The notes: generated from the letters alone by a model not told the origin. 20,396 nucleotides of DNA from CAYMCJ01 sp964388985 (GCA_964388985.1 CAYMCJ010000020.1:1-20396); one strand, 5' to 3'. Positions 6,236-13,239 are shown, numbered from the stretch's first letter. Numbers and translations: made by a program.

Positions 6236-7498
6236 ATGCGTAGTAATATTATTACCGGCTTGGATATCGGTTCAACCGCCATCAGGCTGGTGGCCGGCCA
6301 GATTACCGGCGAAGGCGGCAAAAAAAGTTTGCGGATTATCGGCGCGACTTCGGTTTTAGCCGCCGGGATAAATAAAGGAATAATATCAAGCATTGAAGAC
6401 GCCACTTCTTCTATTTCCGCCTGCCGGGAAAAGGCCGAGCGTTTAATTGGCGCGCCGATAAGCAAAATTTGGGTGAGTATTAATGACCCGAATATAAAAT
6501 GCCAGCGCAGCCAAGGCATAGTGGCGGTCGGTAAAAGCGACGGAGAGATAAGCAGCGATGATGTTGACCGGGCGATTGAGGCGGCTCGGGCGTTGTCGGT
6601 TCCGCCCAATTATGAAATACTCCATGTTATTCCGATCAAGTTTGCCGTGGACAGCCAGGAAGATATAAAAGACCCGATTGGAATGAGCGGTATCCGACTT
6701 GAAGTTGAAACTTTAATTATTCAGGGGCTTTCCAGTCAGATAAAAAATTTAACCAAAGCGATTTATCGGACCGGATTGGATATTGAAGATTTGGTGTTGT
6801 CTCCTTTGGCCGGGGCCGAAGCGGTTTTAAGCCAAAAACAGAAAGAACTGGGCGCGGCCCTGGTTAATATCGGCTCTTCAACCACCAGCCTGGCGGTTTA
6901 TGAAGAGGGAGAGCTTTTGCATACGGCCGTAATTCCGATCGGCTCGGAGTATATTACTTCCGATATTGCCATTGGCTTAAGATGCCCGATTAATTTAGCC
7001 GAGCGGATAAAACTTGAATATGGAGATTCCCGGCCGGGGCAGTTTTCCAAAAAAGACGAAGTTGATGTTTCGGAAATAGCCCGTGAAGAAGAAATTGATG
7101 ATGAAATCAATAGTGTTTCAAGAAAACATGTGGCCGAGATTATTGAAGCGCGGGTGGAAGAAATTTTTGAAAAAGTTGACGATGAACTAAAAAAAGTTGA
7201 ACGTTCGGGTATGTTGCCGGCCGGTATTTTTTTAGTTGGCGGCGGAGTGCGGTTGGCCGGCCTGATTGATACCGCCAAGTCAAAATTGAGGCTGCCGGTC
7301 GCAATCGGCGTTGTAAAAAATATTGATAGCGTGATTGACAAAATAAAACAGCCGGAATATTTAACTTCGTTGGGATTGGTTATTTGGGGTTATAATTTAT
7401 ATTTATCAAATGCAAAAACACTGGGCTGGCCCGGCGGCGAAGTGGTTGATAAGACGGTTGAAAAAATGAAAAAATGGTTTTCTTCATTAATGCCATAG
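6236..7498 (+). CDS. ftsA: Cell division protein FtsA
   Basis: A 420-residue actin-like ATPase that anchors FtsZ to the cytoplasmic membrane and recruits later divisome proteins. The phosphate-1 motif is at residues 7-19 (TGLDIGSTAIRLV), followed by the FtsA-specific SHS2/1C region (about 85-160). Phosphate-2 is ALVNIGSSTTSLAVY and the adenosine motif GIFLVGGGVRLAGL. The extreme C-terminus, EKMKKWFSSLMP, is a short amphipathic membrane-targeting helix, as in canonical FtsA. Length matches the family. The ATG at 6236 puts the phosphate-1 motif at the usual position; no Shine-Dalgarno is visible. It is separated from ftsZ by a four-helix-bundle cassette, which is unusual because the two genes are normally adjacent. 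Confidence 0.95.
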   Translation: MRSNIITGLDIGSTAIRLVAGQITGEGGKKSLRIIGATSVLAAGINKGIISSIEDATSSISACREKAERLIGAPISKIWVSINDPNIKCQRSQGIVAVGKSDGEISSDDVDRAIEAARALSVPPNYEILHVIPIKFAVDSQEDIKDPIGMSGIRLEVETLIIQGLSSQIKNLTKAIYRTGLDIEDLVLSPLAGAEAVLSQKQKELGAALVNIGSSTTSLAVYEEGELLHTAVIPIGSEYITSDIAIGLRCPINLAERIKLEYGDSRPGQFSKKDEVDVSEIAREEEIDDEINSVSRKHVAEIIEARVEEIFEKVDDELKKVERSGMLPAGIFLVGGGVRLAGLIDTAKSKLRLPVAIGVVKNIDSVIDKIKQPEYLTSLGLVIWGYNLYLSNAKTLGWPGGEVVDKTVEKMKKWFSSLMP

Positions 7499-7506
7499 TA
7501 AAATAC

Positions 7507-7558
7507 TCAATACCTAATATTCAACATCCATTAAATATTCAACAAGTTAACAACCAAT
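7507..7558. repeat. Left repeat arm of four-helix cassette between ftsA and ftsZ
   Basis: Contains ATATTCAACATCC and AATATTCAAC motifs that are inverted versions of motifs in the right arm (7957-8006), giving an imperfect terminal-inverted-repeat layout. Confidence 0.6.
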
Positions 7559-7915
7559 ATGAATAGTTTTGATTTAGAAGAAAGGACGGCCGTATTTGCT
7601 GAGAATATTATTAATTTATGTAAAAGAATAAAGATTACCCCAATGAATATGAGAGTAATATCTCAATTAATTGGATCAGGCGGATCTATAGGAGCTAATT
7701 ATTGTGAAGCAAGCGAGGCGGAAAGTAAAAAAGATTTTATTCATAAAATGAGCATTGCCAAGAAGGAGATAAAAGAAACAAAACATTGGCTTAGATTATT
7801 AGCTAAAATAAATCCGGAAGAAATACACAATATTAGATTGTTTTGGAAAGAAGCACAAGAATTATTATTAATATTTTCAAAATCAATAAAGACAAGCAGT
7901 AAAAAAGATAATTGA
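7559..7915 (+). CDS. Four-helix-bundle protein (S23/Avd superfamily)
   Basis: A 118-residue helical protein starting MNSFDLEERTAVFAENI. Conserved family blocks are RVISQLIGSGGSIGANYCEA, SKKDFIHKM, AKKEIKETKHWLRLL and a C-terminal QELLLIFSKS helix. It is the closest relative of the gene at 5628-5972 within this window. The function of the family is unresolved. The gene is inserted between ftsA and ftsZ and flanked by inverted arms of ATTGAATATTG-type motifs. No Shine-Dalgarno; the ATG directly follows the left arm. The position looks like insertion of a mobile cassette rather than a division function, although co-transcription with the division genes is possible. Confidence 0.8.
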   Translation: MNSFDLEERTAVFAENIINLCKRIKITPMNMRVISQLIGSGGSIGANYCEASEAESKKDFIHKMSIAKKEIKETKHWLRLLAKINPEEIHNIRLFWKEAQELLLIFSKSIKTSSKKDN

Positions 7916-7956
7916 ATATTCAAAATACATTCAATTTTGCAACAAACTAATATTAA

Positions 7957-8006
7957 TTGAATATTGAAATATTTGAGAATTGAATGAATATTGATTGTTG
8001 AATATT
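7957..8006. repeat. Right repeat arm of four-helix cassette; also occurs alone at 10189-10236
   Basis: A 50-nt array starting TTGAATATTGAAATATTTGA. It matches 10189-10236 in direct orientation with a 2-nt length difference and a few substitutions. The 305-nt gap 7916-8220 contains this arm, a possible promoter, a GC-rich patch (8103-8135) and nothing else recognisable. Confidence 0.7.
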
Positions 8007-8057
8007 GAATGTTTGGTGGGCTGTACAAATTATTTATACACTAAAAAACAAGGGGTA

Positions 8058-8086
8058 TTGCAATTTTTTTTATTATAATATAGAAT
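8058..8086 (+). promoter_or_regulatory. Possible promoter for ftsZ
   Basis: TTGCAA (8058-8063), a 17-nt spacer and TAGAAT (8081-8086). A perfect TATAAT at 8074-8079 overlaps but has no -35 at the right distance. It would leave a leader of about 130 nt. Confidence 0.35.
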
Positions 8087-8220
8087 AAAATTAGTGTTAT
8101 TTCCCCGCGGGAAAGTCCGCTTCTGCGGCGGGCGCATCCGAATTTAGTATTATCCCGCCAAGGTGGAAATATTTGAATTAAACTTTTAACTTTTAATTTT
8201 ATACTTTAAACTAAAAACAT

Positions 8221-9420
8221 ATGCCAGAAGTAAAGCCGGCGGCTGAAACATTTGCAAAAATTAAGGTTATTGGCGTGGGCGGCTCCGGAGGAAGCGCTAT
8301 AAATCGCATGGTGGATACCGATGTTAAAGGAGTTGAATTTATTGCCATTAATACTGATGTTCAGGCGCTTCATTATAATAAGGCGGCCAAAAAACTTCAT
8401 ATTGGAAAAACAGTAACGCGCGGATTGGGCGCCGGCATGAATCCTGAATTGGGAAAGCAGGCGGCCGAGGAATCGCAGAATGAAATAAGAGAGGTTTTAA
8501 AAGATGCCGATATGGTATTTATAACCTGCGGCATGGGCGGAGGCACGGGCACGGGCGCTTCTCCGATAGTGGCGGAAATCGCCAGGGATCTCGGCGCCTT
8601 GACAGTAGCGGTTGTTACCAAGCCTTTTTCTTTTGAAGGCGGACAGAGAAAAAATATAGCCGAGCGGGGGTTTACTGATTTGGCCGATAAGGTGGATACT
8701 ATAATTACTATTTCAAATGATAAATTATTGCAGGTAATTGATAAAAAGACATCTCTTTTAGAGGCGTTCATATTGGCGGATGATATTTTAAGACAGGGCG
8801 TGCAGGGAATTTCCGAAATAATTACCGTCCCCGGAATTATTAACGCCGATTTTGCGGATGTTAAGGCGGTTATGGCCAATGCCGGTTCGGCTTTAATGGG
8901 GATCGGACAGGCCAGCGGAGAAAATAAAGCGATTGAAGCCGCTAAGGCGGCCATAAGTTCTCCTTTGCTTGACATGTCCATCGAGGGGGCCAGAGGAGTT
9001 GTGTTTACCGTTACCGGCGGTCCTAATTTAAGCATGAATGAGGTTAATGAAGCCGCCAAGGTTATTACGGCTTCGGCCGATGAGGACGCCAAGATTATTT
9101 TTGGCGCTGTTATCAACGATAAAATGAAGGACGAAATAAAGATTACGGTTGTAGCCACCGGTTTTGACGGGCGTGGAGGAGAAACTATTAAAACCGCCGG
9201 AACCGACAGAGCCTATACCCCTAATATATTTATTAAAGAAGAGGAAAAGAAAGATTTGGCCGCTCAGGCGGAAGAAAAAGACATACAAAGAAAGAAAAGT
9301 AAAATTTCTTCATTAAGAGCCGCTCAGGCCGAGCCAGCCAGTAAGAAAACATCAGTTACTGACGCGGAAGATGATAATGAATATGGAATTCCGGCTTTTA
9401 TTCGGAAGAAGATGATGTAG
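8221..9420 (+). CDS. ftsZ: Cell division GTPase FtsZ
   Basis: A 399-residue tubulin homologue that polymerises into the Z-ring. The N-terminal KVIGVGGSGGSAINRM (15-30), the tubulin signature GGGTGTGAS (106-114) and the T7 synergy loop NADFADVKAVM (208-218), which completes the GTPase site of the neighbouring subunit, are all intact. A variable linker rich in Lys/Glu (about 335-383) leads to the conserved C-terminal peptide EYGIPAFIRKK (387-397), the docking site for FtsA. This supports a working FtsA-FtsZ pair despite the inserted cassette. The ATG at 8221 follows an AT-rich stretch without Shine-Dalgarno. A rho-independent terminator lies 111 nt downstream (9531-9564). Confidence 0.97.
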   Translation: MPEVKPAAETFAKIKVIGVGGSGGSAINRMVDTDVKGVEFIAINTDVQALHYNKAAKKLHIGKTVTRGLGAGMNPELGKQAAEESQNEIREVLKDADMVFITCGMGGGTGTGASPIVAEIARDLGALTVAVVTKPFSFEGGQRKNIAERGFTDLADKVDTIITISNDKLLQVIDKKTSLLEAFILADDILRQGVQGISEIITVPGIINADFADVKAVMANAGSALMGIGQASGENKAIEAAKAAISSPLLDMSIEGARGVVFTVTGGPNLSMNEVNEAAKVITASADEDAKIIFGAVINDKMKDEIKITVVATGFDGRGGETIKTAGTDRAYTPNIFIKEEEKKDLAAQAEEKDIQRKKSKISSLRAAQAEPASKKTSVTDAEDDNEYGIPAFIRKKMM

Positions 9421-9530
9421 TTATTAACGCGCATACTATCACCGCCGTGGGCGGGATACCGTCTTTATAAAACAGATTTAGGTTACGGGACAAATTGCGC
9501 TCATCCGAATTTAAATAATTAACAAATAGG

Positions 9531-9564
9531 AAAGCGAGGTTAAAAAGACCTTGCTTTTTGTTTT
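9531..9564 (+). terminator. Rho-independent terminator after ftsZ
   Basis: AAAGCGAGGT (9531-9540) pairs with ACCTTGCTTT (9548-9557) through ten pairs including one G-U, with a 7-nt loop, followed by TTTTTGTTTT. Confidence 0.8.
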
Positions 9565-9623
9565 ACCTGGATTGTTGAAAGCGCTGAAAAGTACAGGGGG
9601 GTGCCAGAGAATCCCGTTCCCCC

Positions 9624-9760
9624 TACTGTCATTGCGAGGAGCGAAGCGACGCGGCAATCCCGTTGTAAACGCGCAGATTGATGATTATTCACGGACGTTC
9701 TACTCTTCTCGGGATTGCCACGTCCCCCGACGTTACGTCGGGGTCCTCGCAATGACAGTA
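9624..9760. mobile_element. MITE-like element with 17-bp terminal inverted repeats
   Basis: The ends are TACTGTCATTGCGAGGA and its perfect reverse complement (9744-9760). Subterminal GGCAATCCCG and CGGGATTGCC are also inverted. The interior 9654-9706 recurs, inverted, at 4007-4059 with one mismatch. It carries no ORF of its own. The GCGAGGA...GGCAATCCCG ends resemble a palindromic repeat type found dispersed in many bacterial genomes. It occupies part of the 828-nt gene-less stretch 9421-10248. Confidence 0.75.
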
Positions 9761-9766
9761 ATTAAA

Positions 9767-9800
9767 GAAACTCAGTTTCGGGTACCCGAAACTGAGTTTC
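9767..9800. repeat. 34-bp perfect palindrome
   Basis: GAAACTCAGTTTCGGGT (9767-9783) is followed immediately by its exact reverse complement (9784-9800), with the centre at GGTACC. It starts 7 nt after the MITE-like element. No T-tract follows, so a terminator role is unlikely. Confidence 0.85.
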
Positions 9801-9816
9801 ATGGCAAGATATCCAC

Positions 9817-9825
9817 TTATCCACA
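9817..9825 (+). promoter_or_regulatory. Consensus DnaA box
   Basis: TTATCCACA is the exact consensus DnaA 9-mer, preceded by a partly overlapping ATATCCACT. It lies about 90 nt upstream of the nrd promoter. A single box may be chance or may link reductase expression to DnaA. Confidence 0.4.
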
Positions 9826-9912
9826 GCTTAAAATATAAAAATTTAAATTTTTATAGTAGCCTTTATTTGTGTTCAAATTAAATTATACTAAAATTAGATA
9901 AGATTATAAGTA

Positions 9913-9940
9913 TTGACAAAGCCATTGGTTGTGTTATACT
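9913..9940 (+). promoter_or_regulatory. Strong sigma70-type promoter of the nrd locus
   Basis: A consensus TTGACA (9913-9918), a 16-nt spacer and TATACT (9935-9940). Transcription should start near 9947, directly in front of the NrdR box. Confidence 0.8.
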
Positions 9941-9951
9941 ATTAAGTAGAT

Positions 9952-9967
9952 GCACAATATATAGTGG
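9952..9967. promoter_or_regulatory. nrdR: NrdR box 1
   Basis: The palindromic core CACAATATATAGTG fits the NrdR consensus ACACwATATATwGTGT at 14 of 16 positions. It starts 12 nt after the -10 element, where bound NrdR would block transcription. The nrdR gene lies downstream, implying autoregulation and control of nrdD/nrdG by the deoxynucleotide state. Confidence 0.75.
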
Positions 9968-9984
9968 TTAATAATAAAAAGGAA

Positions 9985-10000
9985 GCACAAAATGTAGTTA
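9985..10000. promoter_or_regulatory. nrdR: NrdR box 2 (degenerate)
   Basis: GCACAAAATGTAGTTA matches the NrdR consensus at about 11 of 16 positions. It lies 33 bp (about three helical turns) from box 1, close to the usual spacing of paired NrdR boxes. Confidence 0.45.
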
Positions 10001-10024
10001 AATGTTTTTTGGAAGGCAAACCTT

Positions 10025-10081
10025 AAACACCTGACGATCATTAAAGAAAAAGAAGTGCGCATATTAAACAGGTGTTTTTTT
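10025..10081 (+). terminator. Terminator-like hairpin in the nrd leader
   Basis: AAACACCTG (10025-10033) pairs perfectly with CAGGTGTTT (10069-10077), and the T-tract runs 10075-10081. The 35-nt loop is long for an intrinsic terminator and may hold alternative pairing, which suits an attenuator. Confidence 0.6.
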
Positions 10082-10104
10082 GTTGGTAAAAATAGTTTTA
10101 TAAA

Positions 10105-10236
10105 ATAATCAATAATCAATAACCAATACTTAACATTCATTTAATATTCATTTATCCCGCAACCCCGCGGGAATGAATTAACATTTAATTGAATATTGGA
10201 ATATTGAGAATTGAATGAATGTTGGATGTTGAATAT
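10105..10236. repeat. Gene-less hairpin element built from four-helix-cassette arms
   Basis: A left arm (10105-10153, with TAACATTCATTTAATATTCAT) and a right arm (10173-10236) are imperfect inverted repeats around a central GC hairpin (TCCCGC 10155-10160, GCGGGA 10167-10172). The right arm matches 7957-8006. It looks like a non-autonomous derivative that lost its gene. Confidence 0.65.
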
Positions 10237-10248
10237 CGCATTATTATT

Positions 10249-10731
10249 ATGAAATGTCCAATTTGCTATTATCAAGACACTAAAGTGATTGATTCTCGCG
10301 CCGCCACCGACGGATTATCCATCAGAAGGCGCCGTGAGTGTTTAAAATGCGGTTTTCGGTTTTCCACTTATGAAGAAATAGAAATTTTGGATTTAATGAT
10401 AGTAAAAAAAGATGGCCGGAAAGAATCTTATAATCGGGAAAAGCTGGTCAAAGGGCTTAAAAAAGCCTTTGAAAAGAGGCCGATAACCGAAGATAGATTT
10501 AAAAAATTAATTCATTCAATTGAGCGCGATTTGCAGAAAATTCGCAAGAGCGAAATTACTTCAAGACAGGTTGGCCAGATAATAATGAAGCATTTGAAAA
10601 AAACGGACCAGGTTGCCTATATTCGTTTTGCCAGTGTTTATGAATCATTTAAGAATGCCCAGGAATTTAGATTGGAATTAAATAAGTTGTTTAAAGGCCG
10701 GCGCAAAAAGAGTGTTGTAAAGAAAAAATAA
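10249..10731 (+). CDS. nrdR: Transcriptional repressor NrdR
   Basis: A 160-residue regulator of ribonucleotide reductase genes that senses ATP/dATP. The N-terminal zinc ribbon has C3, C6, C31 and C34 (MKCPICYYQDTKVIDSR, then RRRECLKCGFRFSTYE), followed by the ATP-cone domain (about 47-137, beginning MIVKKDGRKESYNREKLVKG). The C-terminus is a short basic tail (KGRRKKSVVKKK). The ATG at 10249 is chosen because family members begin MKCP; an in-frame TTG at 10219 would add ten residues from repeat sequence. It is the first gene after a promoter with NrdR boxes and heads a cluster with nrdD and nrdG, so autoregulation of an anaerobic reductase operon is likely. Confidence 0.95.
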   Translation: MKCPICYYQDTKVIDSRAATDGLSIRRRRECLKCGFRFSTYEEIEILDLMIVKKDGRKESYNREKLVKGLKKAFEKRPITEDRFKKLIHSIERDLQKIRKSEITSRQVGQIIMKHLKKTDQVAYIRFASVYESFKNAQEFRLELNKLFKGRRKKSVVKKK

Positions 10732-10801
10732 TGAAGTCCATTGCAAATACACAAATTTTATTACAAATATCACAAATTTTAATAAAACATTTAATTTAAT
10801 T

Positions 10802-10865
10802 AATATTTGTGATATTTGTCTGCCCGACCGGCTGACGCAGCCAGGCGGGCGGGTAGCTGATTTGT
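10802..10865 (+). repeat. 64-nt palindromic element, copy 1
   Basis: AATATTTGTGATATTTG followed by a GC-rich hairpin (CCGGCTG ... CAGCC) and GGGTAGCTGATTTGT. It matches the reverse complement of 15509-15572 with two mismatches. Flanking TTTGTGATATTTGT-type motifs at about 10748-10800 make the whole nrdR-nrdD gap (10732-10882) a long imperfect inverted repeat. Confidence 0.8.
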
Positions 10866-10882
10866 AGATTTGTATTAAATTT

Positions 10883-13021
10883 ATGTCGGAAGCAATAACT
10901 AAAATTAGAAAGAGGTCGGGAGAAATAATGGATTTTGATAAGGGAAAAATTGTTAATGCTATCAGGGGCGCGGCTGAAGCGGTCAGTATATTGGATGAAG
11001 ATTTGGTTAGCGCGCTCAGCAATGAAGTTTGCGATATTTTAAATAAAAAATTTCATTCCCGAAGCATTCCGGCGGTAGAGGAAATTCAGGACATTGTTGA
11101 GGAAGTTTTAATTAAAAACAGAAGAATTAAAATTGCCAAGGCTTATATTTTATACCGGGATCAGCGCGCTCGTTTGCGCGATATGAAGCTAATGATAAAT
11201 TCCAATGATTTGATGGAAGAATATTTAAAGCAGTCAGATTGGAGAGTAAAAGAAAATTCAAATATGAGTTACAGCTTGCAAGGACTTAATAATCATTTGG
11301 CCTCGGCTATTTCATCAAATTATTGGCTTAATAAGGTATATGCCGCCCGGATTAGAGACGCTCACCGGGAAGGGGATTTGCATATACATGATCTGCAGCT
11401 TTTAGCTCCTTATTGCGCCGGTTGGGATTTAAAAGATTTATTAATGCAGGGCTTTAGGGGGGTGAGCGGCAAAATAGAATCCAAGCCGGCCAAGCATTTT
11501 CGCACCGCCCTGGGGCAAATAATTAATTTCTTTTATACTTTGCAGGGCGAAGTGGCCGGAGCCGAAGCTTTTTCAAATTTTGATACCTATTTAGCTCCTT
11601 TTATAAGGTACGACAAACTTGATTATGACAATGTTAAACAGAGTTTGCAGGAATTTTTGTTTAATATAAACGTTCCTACCCGGGTAGGATTTCAGACGCC
11701 TTTTACAAATATAACAATGGACTTGGTTCCTCCCCGGACAGTGGGAGAAGAGAATGTGATTGTCGGCGGCCAGATTAAAAAGGAAAAATATAAAGATTTT
11801 CAGAAAGAAATTGATATATTGAATATTGCTTTTGCCGAATTAATGATGGAAGGCGATGCTAAGGGTCGGGTTTTTACTTTTCCGATCCCAACTTATAATC
11901 TTACGGAAAATTTTTTATGGGATTCCGAGGTAGCCAATAAGGTTTTTGAGATGACTGCCAAGTATGGGATTCCTTATTTTTCAAATTTTATCAATTCGGA
12001 TATGGACCCGGAAGATGCCAGGAGCATGTGTTGCCGTTTGCGGCTGGATAACCGTGAATTAAAAAAGCGGGGCGGCGGTTTGTTCGGCGCCAATCCTTTA
12101 ACCGGCAGCATCGGGGTGGTAACAATTAATTTACCGCGGCTTGGTTATTTATCAAAAAATCGCGAGGAATTTTTTACCCGTTTGTCCGATTTAATGCAAA
12201 TAGCCCATGAGAGTCTGGAAACAAAAAGAAAAATTTTGGAGGATTTTACCGACGGCGGATTATATCCTTACGCCCGCCATTATTTGGAAGGAATTAAAAA
12301 AAGATTTGGCGGCTATTGGAATAATCATTTTTCAACTATTGGTATTATCGGCATGAACGAAGCTTTGCTTAATGCTTCTTTTATTAGAAACAATATTGCT
12401 TCGGTCGAGGGGAAAAAATTCGCTCTGGAAGTTATGGATTATATGCGGGAACGAATAATGGATTATCAGAATAAAACCAACTGTTTATATAATTTAGAAG
12501 CCACTCCGGCCGAAGGGACATCAAGGCGCTTATCAAGGATTGATAAGGATAAATATCCCGATTTAATAGTCGCCAACGAAGAGGCGGTTAGGGCGGATAA
12601 AGCTTCGCCTTATTATACAAATTCATCTCAGTTGCCGGTTAATTATACCGATGATTTATTTGAAGCTCTGGATTTACAGGACAATATACAAATAAAGTAT
12701 ACGGGCGGAACAGTCTTTCATTCATTCATCGGCGAGTCTATGCCGTCGGTTGAATCGGTAAAAAAAATTATTAAAAAAATTGCCAATAATTATCGTCTGC
12801 CATACTTTACCATAACGCCCACCTTTTCAATTTGCCCGAAGCACGGCTATATAGCGGGTGAACACCAGTATTGTCCGAAATGCGACGAGGAAAACGGATA
12901 TGGCGGCGATAATCAGCCAGGGGCTAAGGTGGTGGCGTCAGACAAAAGTCATATTAATAATGTTGAGCCCGGGGAAAAGGCGGATAATTTGGAAAGAAAT
13001 ATTATAGACGCAATTGCTTGA
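10883..13021 (+). CDS. nrdD: Anaerobic (class III) ribonucleoside-triphosphate reductase, catalytic part without glycyl-radical tail
   Basis: A 712-residue protein reducing NTPs to dNTPs in the absence of oxygen. The N-terminal ATP-cone (about 4-95, KIRKRSGEIMDFDKGKIVNAI) gives allosteric control. The catalytic barrel shows the LHIHDLQLLAPYCAGWD motif with C178 and the finger-loop SMCCRLR (C383/C384), the two active-site cysteine positions. The zinc site CPKHGYIAGEHQYCPKC (651-667) is present. Family proteins continue from here into a C-terminal glycyl-radical segment, but this ORF instead ends with an unrelated hydrophilic tail (about 670-712) and TGA. The missing segment appears as a separate ORF at 13099-13233, in another frame. 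The protein is inactive alone if family chemistry holds. ATG 10883 directly follows a repeat and has no Shine-Dalgarno. Confidence 0.93.
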   Translation: MSEAITKIRKRSGEIMDFDKGKIVNAIRGAAEAVSILDEDLVSALSNEVCDILNKKFHSRSIPAVEEIQDIVEEVLIKNRRIKIAKAYILYRDQRARLRDMKLMINSNDLMEEYLKQSDWRVKENSNMSYSLQGLNNHLASAISSNYWLNKVYAARIRDAHREGDLHIHDLQLLAPYCAGWDLKDLLMQGFRGVSGKIESKPAKHFRTALGQIINFFYTLQGEVAGAEAFSNFDTYLAPFIRYDKLDYDNVKQSLQEFLFNINVPTRVGFQTPFTNITMDLVPPRTVGEENVIVGGQIKKEKYKDFQKEIDILNIAFAELMMEGDAKGRVFTFPIPTYNLTENFLWDSEVANKVFEMTAKYGIPYFSNFINSDMDPEDARSMCCRLRLDNRELKKRGGGLFGANPLTGSIGVVTINLPRLGYLSKNREEFFTRLSDLMQIAHESLETKRKILEDFTDGGLYPYARHYLEGIKKRFGGYWNNHFSTIGIIGMNEALLNASFIRNNIASVEGKKFALEVMDYMRERIMDYQNKTNCLYNLEATPAEGTSRRLSRIDKDKYPDLIVANEEAVRADKASPYYTNSSQLPVNYTDDLFEALDLQDNIQIKYTGGTVFHSFIGESMPSVESVKKIIKKIANNYRLPYFTITPTFSICPKHGYIAGEHQYCPKCDEENGYGGDNQPGAKVVASDKSHINNVEPGEKADNLERNIIDAIA

Positions 13022-13098
13022 ATATTGTTAAATTGCTGAATTGCTGAATTGTTTTTTGGTTAACAATTTAACAATTTAACAATTTAACTATTTAAATT
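13022..13098. repeat. Iterated 8-nt arrays forming a hairpin between the two nrdD parts
   Basis: TTGCTGAA iterations on the left and TTAACAAT iterations on the right. TTGTTAAATTG and CAATTTAACAA are perfect inverted arms. The array fills the whole gap and runs to within a few bases of the next ATG. Confidence 0.65.
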
Positions 13099-13233
13099 AT
13101 GAGCCCAATTAAAACAAAAAGACAAGAGTGTGAAATTTATAGCCGGGTAACAGGTTATTTGCGTCCGGTTAAGCAGTGGAACGACGGTAAGCAGGCGGAA
13201 TTTTTTAATCGAAAAATGTTTGTAATTAAGTAA
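13099..13233 (+). CDS. Stand-alone glycyl-radical domain of NrdD (44 residues)
   Basis: This short ORF encodes a protein containing ECEIYSRVTGYLRPVKQWND, then a GKQAEF stretch and an RKMF end. It is the C-terminal glycyl-radical block of class III reductases, with RVTGY carrying the radical glycine at residue 19. In the usual protein this block follows the zinc site of NrdD directly; here it is a separate gene 77 nt after the nrdD stop and in a different frame (nrdD frame 2, this ORF frame 1). NrdG would have to activate this small protein, which must then dock into NrdD, like GrcA (YfiD) repairing pyruvate formate-lyase. Strong residue conservation over its whole length argues for selection. 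The ATG follows an AT-rich array with no Shine-Dalgarno. A frameshift artefact is less likely because the separating DNA is repeat sequence. Confidence 0.85.
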   Translation: MSPIKTKRQECEIYSRVTGYLRPVKQWNDGKQAEFFNRKMFVIK

Positions 13234-13239
13234 TAATTT

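Larger units (their letters stand above)
9947..10081 (+). ncRNA. Predicted nrd leader RNA or small RNA (promoter to terminator)
   Basis: The interval from the expected start of the 9913-9940 promoter to the T-tract at 10081 is about 135 nt without a long ORF. It contains a Shine-Dalgarno-like AAGGAAG followed six bases later by ATG-TAG, and a possible ten-codon ORF from ATG 10002 to TGA 10032, whose stop lies in the terminator stem. It may be an attenuating leader for nrdR or an independent small RNA. No known RNA family was recognised. Confidence 0.45.

Noticed and set aside
6898..7341. 147-codon ORF on the - strand
   Set aside because: Serine/threonine-rich shadow opposite ftsA, without recognisable features.
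8397..9158. 253-codon ORF on the - strand
   Set aside because: It is the antisense shadow of ftsZ; the sense frame has all FtsZ motifs.
9551..9838. 95-codon ORF
   Set aside because: It runs through the ftsZ terminator, MITE-like element and palindrome; the protein is translated repeat sequence.
9780..9910. Replication origin
   Set aside because: Only one clear DnaA box, with no cluster, no dnaA gene and no obvious unwinding array beyond general AT-richness.
9947..10081. SRP RNA, tmRNA or a known riboswitch
   Set aside because: GGAAG motifs are present, but the characteristic SRP loop, tmRNA tRNA-like ends and known riboswitch cores are not.
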